Assembly (NCBI GenBank): GCA_029990205.1 | Contig: JAPEKQ010000010.1 | Span: 29,731-93,730 of the forward strand | DNA: 64,000 nucleotides | Source of the DNA: a bacterium | Lineage (GTDB): Bacteria; Joyebacterota; Joyebacteria; Joyebacterales; Joyebacteraceae | Reading direction: 5' to 3' | Shown here: piece after piece, positions 44,281 through 52,889 of the stretch | How the letters are laid out: the number at the start of each line of letters is the position of its first letter | Numbering within the stretch: the first letter of the stretch is position 1 | Translations under genes and position numbers: made by a program | The notes under the pieces: generated by a model | The model's database searches: none | What the model saw: only the letters and a program-made list of their open reading frames with translations | Told to the model about the DNA's origin: nothing

Positions 44281-46896
44281 TCAGATTCGTTCGAGACCGT
44301 CGTTCCTGACCCAGCCAACGAGGTCCGTACCTCGCAGCGTGACGCGCGCCCACTCGCCACGAACCTCCTGGACCGCGACCGTCGTCCCTTCGTGGAGCTG
44401 GAACTCGAGCACGAACTCCGTGCCGGGTCCGGTCCTCGCCGCGAGTTCGGTCGCAAGGACCACGGCGTCGTTGGCCACGGCCATCTCGTGGATCTTGACC
44501 GCGGCGACCGTCGTCACGACCACGAACGCGACCAGGAGAGCGACGGCCGTTCGGAGCGGCCAGCCGGCGACTCGCCGCCTGAGCACTCCGAGAATGAGCA
44601 CGCCGAACAGACAGAAGAGCAGCGCGCTCGCGACGACCTCGAGCATCGAGATATCAGCGGCCGCGAGGAGCCCGCGCACGAAGGACGTCAGAGGACCGTC
44701 CTCGAGGGGCGCCTGACGGTCGGCGAGCTGCTCACGCACGTAGCCCAGGTTCGCACGGGCGTCATCGTGACCTGGCTCGATGCGCAGCGCACGCTCGTAG
44801 GCGAGCACCGCGCGACCGGGCTCCCGGAGCTTGTAGCGGGCGTTGCCGAGATTGTACTGAACGTCGGCGGCACCAAGACCAGCCTCAATGATCGCCTCGT
44901 AGATCGCCGCGGCCTCGTCGTATCGTTCCGCCGCGTACATCTCATTCGCTTCACGGAAGCGCGCACGAGCCTCCGCCGCGCCGCCTCCGGGCGCCGTCTG
45001 CGCGCGGCAGTCGGTCGGACCGGCCAGGCACATGCTGAGAGCCGCGACGATCGCGAGCGCGGATCCCGCCCGCTTCGCCGCCCCAACGCCCGCCGGACGC
45101 CTGCGCGTCAGCTGCTCGACGGAACGGATGCACTCGCGCGCATCACTGACGAGCCTCTCGGACTCCACCCCGCCGGACGCTCCGGCGAACCGCGCCGCGT
45201 CGCACACTCCAAGGACCCCGCGCACACGCCCGACGAGGTCTTCATCGGCTCCCGCCGCACGCAACGTGGACGCCAGTTCGTCGACCGTCATCCCGCGCGC
45301 CGCGACTCCGATGCGGTCACCGATGAACCCGGTCACCGCGCGCGCCACGGCGGAGCACCCTTCCTCGACACCGCCGGCCGCGAACGCTCCCGCGGCAGCC
45401 TTGAGCGCGTCACGCGAACGGGAGGAAGCCTCATGGTATCGCGCAAGCCGCACGTCACTGCCGAGCCTGTCCGCGCGCCTCCGGCGGGCCACGACGAACG
45501 CCAGCGCAAGTGGCGGCACCAGCTGGAGAAGCACGAACCACGCCCGCGAGTGAAGCGGACGGCCGGCCGGCGTCAGGGGCCCCGTCGCGTCCCTGATGTA
45601 GCGGATGTCGCCACCGAGCCGCTCGATGGCGGCGCGGGCGACCGTCTCCTCCCCGGCTTCACCGGTTCCGGGAGCAACCTGGATGGTCCGCGCGGGCGAA
45701 CCGGTACTCTCGTAGCGCCCCGTGGACGGGTCGAAGCAGACCAGCTCGATGGGCGGCAGCGTCTTCTCGCCCTCCGTCAGGGGAACGAGAACGAACTCGT
45801 AGCGCTTGACGCCGCCGACGACCCCGTTCTTCCGCGTCACCTCCGTGGAACTGCCCGATTCATAGACGCGGAACTCCGCGAGTTCCGAGAGATCCGGCGT
45901 CGGCACGGTCCGGATGTTGCCGATGCCGCGCACCGTCACGGTGAGCGTCACCGGGTCCCCCACGGCAACGCTCGTCACGTCGACCGAGGAGCTCAGTCGG
46001 AACTGACCCACGGCTCCCGTGAACCCGACCGGGCGTCCCTCAGCGGGGAGCGGGCGGATGTCGACCTCGATGGGGTCGGTGGTCAGCGTCTGACGCTCCC
46101 CCTCGCGCTGGAAGAACGTGAACATCTGTCCTTCGGCGTAGTACACCAGCGTCGCCGGCCCGACGGTCGCGGGTCCCGACGCCGTCCCGAAGAGCGCCGT
46201 CTTCAGTTCCGTCACGCGGTACTGCTTGCCCTCAACGATCTCGATGTACTCCTCTCGCGCGTCGAGATCCTCAACCCAGAACCCCGTGAGGTCCGGAGGT
46301 TCGTACTGCGGCTGCCGGAACGGTTCGGACCGGCGGTAGTACTTGAATGAGAGCGTGATCTGCTCATCGACGTATGCCGAGGACTTGCTGACGGAGGTCG
46401 TCGCGAAGACATCTCGCCCGGACGACGTCTGCGTCCCCTCGCGAACCTCGGACCGGTTCTGCGCCGTCGGAGTCCCACCCTCGACAACCGTCACCTCGAA
46501 CGTATTGCTGAGATACTCGGCCCCCTCCACCTCGACCCGGGCGGGTCCGATGGTGAAGGTCCCGGTCTCGCGAGGAAGGAGCATGTACGTGAAGCTCTTG
46601 GACTGCGTGATGCGGCCATTGATCATCGACATGTTCGTCGAGCTGCCCGCCGAGCGGACGGAGAAATGTTCCTCGATGGAGTCGAGATTCGGCGCGGGGG
46701 CACTGCGCGTCCCCTCGACCGAGACGGTGAGCGCGAAGCTCTCGTTCAGCGAGACGGTGGTCTGCCTCACCGACAGGGTAACGCTGACATCCGCCAACGC
46801 GATGGTCGGGAGGCCCGTCAGGAGCGCCGCGACGAGCACCGCGGTCACTGTCGCGATGCGCATGGCGGCTGTGGCTGTTCTACCAGTCCTTGTCAA
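44281..46896 (-). CDS. BatD-BatE fusion protein
   Basis: The 871-residue protein joins two normally separate Bat proteins. Residues 1-440 are BatD (export signal, then FALTVSVEGTRSAPAPNLD and repeated beta-rich modules) ending in a membrane segment near 457-475. A second signal-like stretch near 600-627 (SALAIVAALSMCLAGPTDC) leads into TPR repeats (ADVQYNLGNARYKLREPGRAVLAYERAL), two membrane helices and a C-terminal SH3-like domain, as in BatE. No alternative start lies before the BatE part. The start is TTG 46896 (GAGGG six bases upstream); ATG 46863 is possible. Confidence 0.85.
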   Translation of the reverse strand: MTRTGRTATAAMRIATVTAVLVAALLTGLPTIALADVSVTLSVRQTTVSLNESFALTVSVEGTRSAPAPNLDSIEEHFSVRSAGSSTNMSMINGRITQSKSFTYMLLPRETGTFTIGPARVEVEGAEYLSNTFEVTVVEGGTPTAQNRSEVREGTQTSSGRDVFATTSVSKSSAYVDEQITLSFKYYRRSEPFRQPQYEPPDLTGFWVEDLDAREEYIEIVEGKQYRVTELKTALFGTASGPATVGPATLVYYAEGQMFTFFQREGERQTLTTDPIEVDIRPLPAEGRPVGFTGAVGQFRLSSSVDVTSVAVGDPVTLTVTVRGIGNIRTVPTPDLSELAEFRVYESGSSTEVTRKNGVVGGVKRYEFVLVPLTEGEKTLPPIELVCFDPSTGRYESTGSPARTIQVAPGTGEAGEETVARAAIERLGGDIRYIRDATGPLTPAGRPLHSRAWFVLLQLVPPLALAFVVARRRRADRLGSDVRLARYHEASSRSRDALKAAAGAFAAGGVEEGCSAVARAVTGFIGDRIGVAARGMTVDELASTLRAAGADEDLVGRVRGVLGVCDAARFAGASGGVESERLVSDARECIRSVEQLTRRRPAGVGAAKRAGSALAIVAALSMCLAGPTDCRAQTAPGGGAAEARARFREANEMYAAERYDEAAAIYEAIIEAGLGAADVQYNLGNARYKLREPGRAVLAYERALRIEPGHDDARANLGYVREQLADRQAPLEDGPLTSFVRGLLAAADISMLEVVASALLFCLFGVLILGVLRRRVAGWPLRTAVALLVAFVVVTTVAAVKIHEMAVANDAVVLATELAARTGPGTEFVLEFQLHEGTTVAVQEVRGEWARVTLRGTDLVGWVRNDGLERI

Positions 46897-48742
46897 CCTT
46901 GTCCCTCTTCCGTGCCTTCGCGGCCAGGAGTTCGGCCTGCAGCTCCCGCTCGCCCTGTTCGATGGCGTCGAGCAGTCGCTCGGCTTCCTCCGGCGTCATG
47001 GCCGCGGCGTCCATCTCCCCGGTCTCTCCGCCGTCATCACCCGGCTGCTGCTCTTCACTCTGCTGCTCTTCACCCTGTTGCTCTTCATCCGACTCCTGCT
47101 CGCCCTGCTGCTCCTCGGAGTCCTGCTCCTGCTCGCCCTGCTCCCCCTCGGAGTCCTGCTCGCCGCTCTGCTGGTCTTCGCCGCTCTCGCCGTCCTGGTT
47201 CTCCTGCTCCCCGTCCTGCTGCTGTTCGCCGTCCTGGCTCTCCTGCTGCTCCTCGCCCTGCTCCCCCTCGCCGCCCTGCTGCTCCTGCTGTTCCTGTTGC
47301 TCGCGGGCGAGCTGCGCGACCTCGAGGTTGTACTTGGCGTCGACATCATCCGGATTCCTCAGGAGGCTCTGTCGAAAGGCCTGGATCGCGCCTTCCAGAT
47401 CGCCGGCGGCAAGAAGCGCATCCCCGGCGTTGTAGAGCGCCGCCGCTGCGAGTTCGTCATCCCCTGCGGACGCCGCCTGCTGGTACTCCCTCAACGCCGC
47501 CTCGACGTCGCCGCTCTGGAACAGCGCGTTGCCGGCGTTGAAACCGAGCGCGGCGAGTTCGGGCGCGAGCACCTGCCCGCTCCGATACTCCGTCAGCGCT
47601 TCATTGTACCTTCCTTCGCGGTAGAGCCGGTTGCCCTTCCGGTTGTGACCGCCCGGCGTCTCGCCGAACCCGGTCAGGACCGGGAAGACAGCCGCAATCG
47701 CGAGAACCGACAATGTCCGAAGCAGCGGACGGACGCGACCGGGGCTCCGGGCCGGAACGAAGGTCGCCAGCAGAAGCAGCGCGAGCGCGACAAGCATAGG
47801 CACCTGGAAGCGCTCCTCGTAGAATGCGAGCATCCTGGATTCGAGTTCGCCCTGTTCCATCCGCGCCAGCTCCTCTTCGATCGCGCGAAGTTCCCTCTCA
47901 CCGCTCGTCGCCCGATAGTAGCTCCCACCGGTCACCGATGCGATATCCATCAGCGTCCCCTCGTCGAGCCGCGACATGACGATGTTTCCTGAGCGGTCCC
48001 TCTTGTACCCGCCGCCCTCGGAGGCCGAGAGCGGGATCGGCTCGCCGGCCGTTGACCCGAGGCCGATGGTGTAGATCCTCACACCCGCCTCGGCCGCCTC
48101 TCTCGCCGCCTCGAGCGGGTCTTCCTCGTGCCCCTCGCCATCGGTGAAGATGACGAGCGCCTTGGAGCGGTCGGGCTGCGTCGTCAAGGCGGCGGTCGCC
48201 TTCCGGATGGCCGCCGCGAGATTGGTCCCCGGACGCGAGATGGTACCCGGTTCCACGGCCGAAAGCAGCATCGAGGCCGCGCCGTAGTCCAACGTCAACG
48301 GGCACTGCACGAACGCAGCGCCCGCGAACGTGATCACACCGACGCGGTCCCCATCGAGAAGCTCGATCAACGTCAGCGCCTCGCGTCTCGCCTTCTCCAG
48401 ACGATCCGGTCGAAGATCCTCCGCCCGCATCGAGTCCGAGACGTCGAGCGCCAGCATCAGGTCGATGCCGTGTCGCGTTGCCACGCCGAGCCTCGTCCCG
48501 GTCTGCGGACGCCCCGCCGCGAGCCCCAGCGCAAGAACCACCAACACGGCGAGCCACACTCTCGCCCGGTGCACGCTCTCGGCCGTCGCCGGAGCGATCC
48601 GCGTATAGAGCGCGGGCTCCGCCATCGCCTGTTTCGAGGCCCGGCGGCGTCCGAGCGCAAACCAGCCGAGCAGCACGGCGACCAGCAGCGGCACGCCGAG
48701 ATACCAGAGAAGCAGGAGTTCGGTGTCGACCGCGAATCTCAC
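46880..48742 (-). CDS. BatB-BatC fusion: VWA domain plus TPR and Gln/Glu-rich tail
   Basis: The 620-residue protein begins with two membrane segments and a VWA domain whose MIDAS is D100-x-S-x-S (LALDVSDSM). After a further membrane pair near 320-345 it continues into TPR repeats (GNALFQSGDVEAALREYQQA) and a 90-residue Gln/Glu-rich low-complexity stretch before an acidic C-terminal helix. This is BatB followed by BatC. I start it at GTG 48742 (AGGAGG ten bases upstream), one base after the batA stop. Internal starts with a ribosome-binding site for a separate BatC are not visible. Confidence 0.87.
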   Translation of the reverse strand: MRFAVDTELLLLWYLGVPLLVAVLLGWFALGRRRASKQAMAEPALYTRIAPATAESVHRARVWLAVLVVLALGLAAGRPQTGTRLGVATRHGIDLMLALDVSDSMRAEDLRPDRLEKARREALTLIELLDGDRVGVITFAGAAFVQCPLTLDYGAASMLLSAVEPGTISRPGTNLAAAIRKATAALTTQPDRSKALVIFTDGEGHEEDPLEAAREAAEAGVRIYTIGLGSTAGEPIPLSASEGGGYKRDRSGNIVMSRLDEGTLMDIASVTGGSYYRATSGERELRAIEEELARMEQGELESRMLAFYEERFQVPMLVALALLLLATFVPARSPGRVRPLLRTLSVLAIAAVFPVLTGFGETPGGHNRKGNRLYREGRYNEALTEYRSGQVLAPELAALGFNAGNALFQSGDVEAALREYQQAASAGDDELAAAALYNAGDALLAAGDLEGAIQAFRQSLLRNPDDVDAKYNLEVAQLAREQQEQQEQQGGEGEQGEEQQESQDGEQQQDGEQENQDGESGEDQQSGEQDSEGEQGEQEQDSEEQQGEQESDEEQQGEEQQSEEQQPGDDGGETGEMDAAAMTPEEAERLLDAIEQGERELQAELLAAKARKRDKVDKDW

Positions 48743-48743
48743 G

Positions 48744-49739
48744 CTACGGAATCCTCCTGAGCACCGTGGCCCCAAGCACGAGTTCGATCAGGGCGATGAC
48801 GAGCGCCGCCATCGCGAACCTCGGACCAAGCTCCGTATACGACGTGAAGTGCTTCACCTCGACCTTCGTCTTCTCGAGTGCGTCGATCGTGGAGTACACG
48901 TCCGCGAGCATCCCCTCGGTCTTCGCGCGGAAGTATCTACCACCCGTGATCCTGGAGATCTCGCGGAGCACATCCTCATCGATATCGGTGGGCACGTTGA
49001 CGTACCGCCGTCCCCAGACCGGGTCGTCGACCGGGATCGGACCGCCCTCGGCCGTCCCGGCGGCAACCGTGTACACCTTGATGCCGAGCGCGGCGGCCGC
49101 CTGCGCCGCCGTCACCGGATCGATCTGACCCGCGTTGTTCCGACCGTCCGTGAGGAGCACGACGATCTTGCTCTCGGCCTCGCTCTCACGCAGGCGATTG
49201 GCGGCCGTCGCCAGCGCAAGCCCGATGGCCGTGCTCTGCTCGTCGATCATCCCCAGCTCGATCGAGTCGAGCAGCTCGAGCAGCACATCGTAGTCGAGCG
49301 TCAGCGGGCACTGCGTGTAGGCCTCGCTCGCGAACACGACCATTCCGATGCGGTCGGAGACACGTCCCTCGATGAAGTCGGCAACGACCGACTTCGCCAC
49401 GCCCAGCCGGTTCTGCGGCTTGAAGTCCTCGGCGCGCATGCTGCCGGAGACATCGAGCACCAGAAGGATGTCGATCCCCTCGGAGAGCACGGTCTCCGTG
49501 CCGCGCCCCGCCTGCGGGCGAGCCAGCCCCAGGACGACGAGCGCGATGAGGATGCAGCGCACCGCGAGCGTCGCGGCGCGCTTCCAGGCGGCGCGGCTTC
49601 CGGCCTGCTCACGCGCCATGCGCGTCAGCGGGAACGAGACAGCCGGCTCAAGAGCGCGCCTGAACCGCAGCGCCACCGTGATGTAGATCGGGATGAGCAG
49701 CAGGAGCCAGAGGAAGACAGGATCAGCGAACCGGAACAT
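48744..49739 (-). CDS. batA: BatA-type VWA-domain membrane protein
   Basis: The 331-residue protein (ATG 49739, AGGAGG upstream) has N-terminal helices (FLWLLLLIPIYITVAL), a VWA domain with MIDAS LVLDVSGSM, and a C-terminal membrane anchor. It is a typical Bacteroides aerotolerance BatA. It lies between the DUF4381-like gene, which it overlaps by 17 bases, and the batB-batC fusion. Confidence 0.92.
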   Translation of the reverse strand: MFRFADPVFLWLLLLIPIYITVALRFRRALEPAVSFPLTRMAREQAGSRAAWKRAATLAVRCILIALVVLGLARPQAGRGTETVLSEGIDILLVLDVSGSMRAEDFKPQNRLGVAKSVVADFIEGRVSDRIGMVVFASEAYTQCPLTLDYDVLLELLDSIELGMIDEQSTAIGLALATAANRLRESEAESKIVVLLTDGRNNAGQIDPVTAAQAAAALGIKVYTVAAGTAEGGPIPVDDPVWGRRYVNVPTDIDEDVLREISRITGGRYFRAKTEGMLADVYSTIDALEKTKVEVKHFTSYTELGPRFAMAALVIALIELVLGATVLRRIP

Positions 49740-50811
49740 CGTCGCCCTCCTCCTCGCTCGCTCGCAGACGCGTCCGCTCCACGAACCCCTCGACGTCATC
49801 CAGATCGCCACGGGCCCGCTCGACGGTCGGTGCGCTCCTCGCGAACTTCGAAAGGTCCGCGCGCTCGAGCAGTCCGGTCAGCCACGAGATCTGTTCATCC
49901 GGAAGCGCCGCTTCGCTCAACTCCGGCGCCAGTTCGGCCGTGGTCCGGTCGATGGCCGGAACGCTGAACCGGTCCCCGATGTATCGTCGCGCAATATCGG
50001 TCAGCTCGACGTAGAACGTCTCGATGTCGCCTCGGTCCAGCTCGTCACCCGACCGAAGCGCGCGCAGCCGCGACAGCGCGCTGACGTGTGCCGCGCGTCG
50101 TCGCTCCTCACGAGTCGGCCCGGTCTCCTCCCCGGGTTCCGGACGCGACTCCCGCCATCTGATCCAGAGCCTCCACGCGGCAACGAGCGCCGCGACGACC
50201 AGCGCGGCGACGATCCAGGGCCAGACGGCTCTCGGGAGGTCCACGGGCGGCTTGATGGCGCGCGGCTCGATCTGCCCCTCGAGATCCTCGGGTGGAATGA
50301 CGCTCCTGACCACGATTTCGAGACTCGGCGAGTGGACGACGGCCGTGTCCCCACCGGACATCACCGCGTGGAACGCGAGTTCGGGGATAACGTGCTCGCC
50401 CGTTTCGAACACCGTGATGACGACGTCGCGTCGCTCGATGACGCCGTCCGGACTCTCGTCCGACGGATAGATGACCACATCGATCACCTCGAACGGCGCG
50501 ATCTCTCCAACGACGCGTGGGAATGCCAGCGCGGTATCGAAGTCATGGACCGCGGTCAGTGTCAGGACAAGGCGGTCTCCCACCGTGGCCGTATCCGGCA
50601 CAACGCTCGCGCCGACCATCAGCAGCGAATCGGAGGGAGCGCGGAGCGTGTCGCGCATGCGCGCGATCCGCGCCGTGTCCATTCCGTCACCGCGCAACGA
50701 CGAGGGATCCCCCTGTGCACGCGCGGCGTCGGCGTTCAGGCCCGCGATCAGAGCGATGAACGCGCAGATGGCGACAATGCCGAGACGATCTGTGAGCTTC
50801 GCTCTCCTCAC
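49723..50811 (-). CDS. Bat-operon membrane protein with DUF4381-like C-terminus
   Basis: The 362-residue protein has an N-terminal signal-like helix (LGIVAICAFIALIAGLNADA), a beta-rich exported part (residues 60-195), one transmembrane helix (AVWPWIVAALVVAALVAAW) and a cytoplasmic helical domain with TREERRRAAHVSALSRL. This matches the DUF4381-type protein often between DUF58 and BatA. It starts at GTG 50811, overlapping the DUF58 stop (GTGA). Its biochemical role is not known. Confidence 0.75.
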   Translation of the reverse strand: MRRAKLTDRLGIVAICAFIALIAGLNADAARAQGDPSSLRGDGMDTARIARMRDTLRAPSDSLLMVGASVVPDTATVGDRLVLTLTAVHDFDTALAFPRVVGEIAPFEVIDVVIYPSDESPDGVIERRDVVITVFETGEHVIPELAFHAVMSGGDTAVVHSPSLEIVVRSVIPPEDLEGQIEPRAIKPPVDLPRAVWPWIVAALVVAALVAAWRLWIRWRESRPEPGEETGPTREERRRAAHVSALSRLRALRSGDELDRGDIETFYVELTDIARRYIGDRFSVPAIDRTTAELAPELSEAALPDEQISWLTGLLERADLSKFARSAPTVERARGDLDDVEGFVERTRLRASEEEGDDVPVR

Positions 50812-51722
50812 GACCGAACCCCTCCCACGCGCGTCGTCGCGCCTCCGCCGGCACGTCTCGCGCGCAGCCTGAAGAACTTCTCGAGCGGATCGACGTACGG
50901 CTCGCCGACACGCACCGCGATCGAATCCACACCAAGTCGCCCGAACAAGCGTTCCCGTTCCTCAGCGAGGCGCGCGCTCTCCGCGGCGAAGCGCTCACGG
51001 AACCGTCTGTCACTCGTGTCCACCAGAAGCCGTTCCCCTGTCTCCGGATCGCTCAGATCCACGAGCCCCGCGTTCGGCAGCTCGAACTCGCACGGGTCGT
51101 TCACCTCGACCGCGACCAGGTCGAAGCGTTTCGCGGCGGTCGCCAGCGACCGTTCGTAGCCGTCCGCCACGAAGTCGCTCACGAGGAAGACCACGGCGTG
51201 ACGCCGAACGACCTTCGAGAGGTAGTCGATGGCGGTCGGGATGTCGGTCCCCGTCCCCTCGGGCTCCGAGTAGAGGATCTCGCGGATGACTCGAAGCACG
51301 TGCCGGCGCCCCTTCTGGGGCGGCACGACCTTCTCGATGCGGTCCGTGAAGATGATCAGTCCGACGCGGTCGTTGTTCCTGGTGGCCGAGAACGCGAGGA
51401 TCGCGCACAGCTCCGCGGCCAGGTCCGACTTGAACCGTTCGGTCGTCCCAAACCGGCCGGAGCCGCTGGCGTCCACGACGAACATCACCGTGAGTTCGCG
51501 CTCCTCCTCGAACTTCTTGATGTAGGGGTGACCCATGCGCGCCGTGACGTTCCAGTCGATCGAGCGAACGTCGTCGCCGGGAAGATATTCGCGCACCTCC
51601 GCGAACTCCATCCCACGGCCCTTGAACACGCTCTGGTACTCACCCGAGAACACGTCATCGACGAGCCGCTTCGTGCGGATCTCGATGTGCCTGATCTTCT
51701 TGAGTATCTCTTTCGGAAGCAT
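50808..51722 (-). CDS. DUF58 protein of the MoxR-Bat operon
   Basis: The 304-residue protein carries the DUF58 signature (KGRGMEFAEVREYLPGDD, then VRSIDWNVTAR) at residues 34-62 and a VWA-like fold with VVDASGSG at about 85. It has no membrane helix. The DUF58 protein is a usual partner of MoxR ATPases. ATG 51722 lies 71 bases after the moxR stop. Confidence 0.93.
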   Translation of the reverse strand: MLPKEILKKIRHIEIRTKRLVDDVFSGEYQSVFKGRGMEFAEVREYLPGDDVRSIDWNVTARMGHPYIKKFEEERELTVMFVVDASGSGRFGTTERFKSDLAAELCAILAFSATRNNDRVGLIIFTDRIEKVVPPQKGRRHVLRVIREILYSEPEGTGTDIPTAIDYLSKVVRRHAVVFLVSDFVADGYERSLATAAKRFDLVAVEVNDPCEFELPNAGLVDLSDPETGERLLVDTSDRRFRERFAAESARLAEERERLFGRLGVDSIAVRVGEPYVDPLEKFFRLRARRAGGGATTRVGGVRS

Positions 51723-51793
51723 GGCGTTCTACACGTCCTCCGCACGACGCCGTGAGTCGGCGACGCGTGGACGTTCGGGTTGTCAGCTGGCTG

Positions 51794-52780
51794 CTAGGGG
51801 ACTTCGACGTTGTCGAGGATCCGCTGGACGACGTCCTCCGACGTCATCTCTTCAGCCTCGGCCTCGTACGTGATGATCACCCGGTGACGGAGTACGTCCA
51901 TCGCGATCGCTTTGACATCCTCCGGGGTCACATACCCTCTTCCCTGAAGGAACGCATGCGCCCGCGCGGCCACGCTCAGGAAGATCGAGGCCCGCGGTGA
52001 GGCGCCGTACGCGATGAGGTCGCCGAGATCCAGCCCGGCCTCCGTCGGCTCGCGCGTCGCGAAGACGATGTCGAGAATGTACTGCTTCACCTTCTCGTCG
52101 ACGTAGATCTCCGAGACCAGCTTGCGCGCCGCCAGGATCGTGTCCGGCGAGACGACCGCCGACACCTCGGGCTCCGAGCCGCCCGCCATCCGGTCCATGA
52201 TCCTGAGTTCCTCCTCGCGGGTCGGATACCCCACGCGGAGCTTCAGCATAAACCGGTCGACCTGTGCCTCCGGCAGCGGATAGGTTCCTTCCTGCTCGAT
52301 GGGGTTCTGCGTCGCGAGGACGAGGAATGGATCGTCGAGCGGAAAGGTCTCGTCACCGATGGTGATCTGGCGCTCCTGCATGGCCTCGAGAAGCGCGCTC
52401 TGCACCTTGGCCGGAGCGCGGTTGATCTCGTCCGCCAGGATGAGGTTGGAGAAGATGGGACCCTTCTTCGTCGTGAAGGTCCCGGTACTTGGCGAGTAGA
52501 CGAGCGTTCCGATGAGATCCGCCGGGAGAAGATCCGGCGTGAACTGGATGCGCTGGAAGCTCGTGTCGATGCACCGCGAGAGCGTGCGCACGGCGAGCGT
52601 CTTGGCGAGACCCGGTACGCCCTCGATAAGGACGTGTCCGTTCGCCAGAAGCCCGATCATCAGTCGCTCTATCATATAGCGCTGGCCGACGATGACTTTG
52701 TCGATCTCTGCAAGCAGCGTCGGGACGAAGGCGCTCTCGCGCTCGATCCTCTCGCCGATCGCTTTGATATCCCCGTACAC
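51794..52780 (-). CDS. moxR: MoxR-family AAA+ ATPase
   Basis: The 328-residue ATPase has Walker A GVPGLAKT, Walker B LILADEINRAP and sensor I LATQNPIEQEGTYPLPEAQ. MoxR ATPases act with VWA partners to load cofactors or mature other proteins. It is the first gene of the Bat operon. The start is GTG 52780, preceded by AGGAGG. Confidence 0.95.
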   Translation of the reverse strand: MYGDIKAIGERIERESAFVPTLLAEIDKVIVGQRYMIERLMIGLLANGHVLIEGVPGLAKTLAVRTLSRCIDTSFQRIQFTPDLLPADLIGTLVYSPSTGTFTTKKGPIFSNLILADEINRAPAKVQSALLEAMQERQITIGDETFPLDDPFLVLATQNPIEQEGTYPLPEAQVDRFMLKLRVGYPTREEELRIMDRMAGGSEPEVSAVVSPDTILAARKLVSEIYVDEKVKQYILDIVFATREPTEAGLDLGDLIAYGASPRASIFLSVAARAHAFLQGRGYVTPEDVKAIAMDVLRHRVIITYEAEAEEMTSEDVVQRILDNVEVP

Positions 52781-52847
52781 CTGTTCCTCCTGTTATCCCA
52801 GGCTCCGCAGTTGTCGTTCTGTGTGCCAACACCAACATATGATGCAG

Positions 52848-52880
52848 GCGGGCCCGATTTGGTTGCAGGATCGGGCCCGC
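52848..52880. repeat. 11-bp inverted repeat downstream of pmbA
   Basis: GCGGGCCCGAT and ATCGGGCCCGC surround an 11-base loop in the pmbA-moxR gap (110 bases). It is a good hairpin on either strand, but no U-tract follows. It probably marks the end of the tldD-pmbA transcript. I could not define a moxR promoter in the remaining bases. Confidence 0.7.
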
Positions 52881-52889
52881 AAATCTCTG

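Noticed and set aside
43873..46350. An 825-codon open frame on the plus strand opposite batD-batE
   Set aside because: It mirrors the real minus-strand gene. High GC at the third codon position leaves antisense frames open, and its product is Arg/Asp/Glu/Pro-rich without any recognisable domain. The same applies to 31033-33273, 11186-12706 and 352-2115 on the plus strand.
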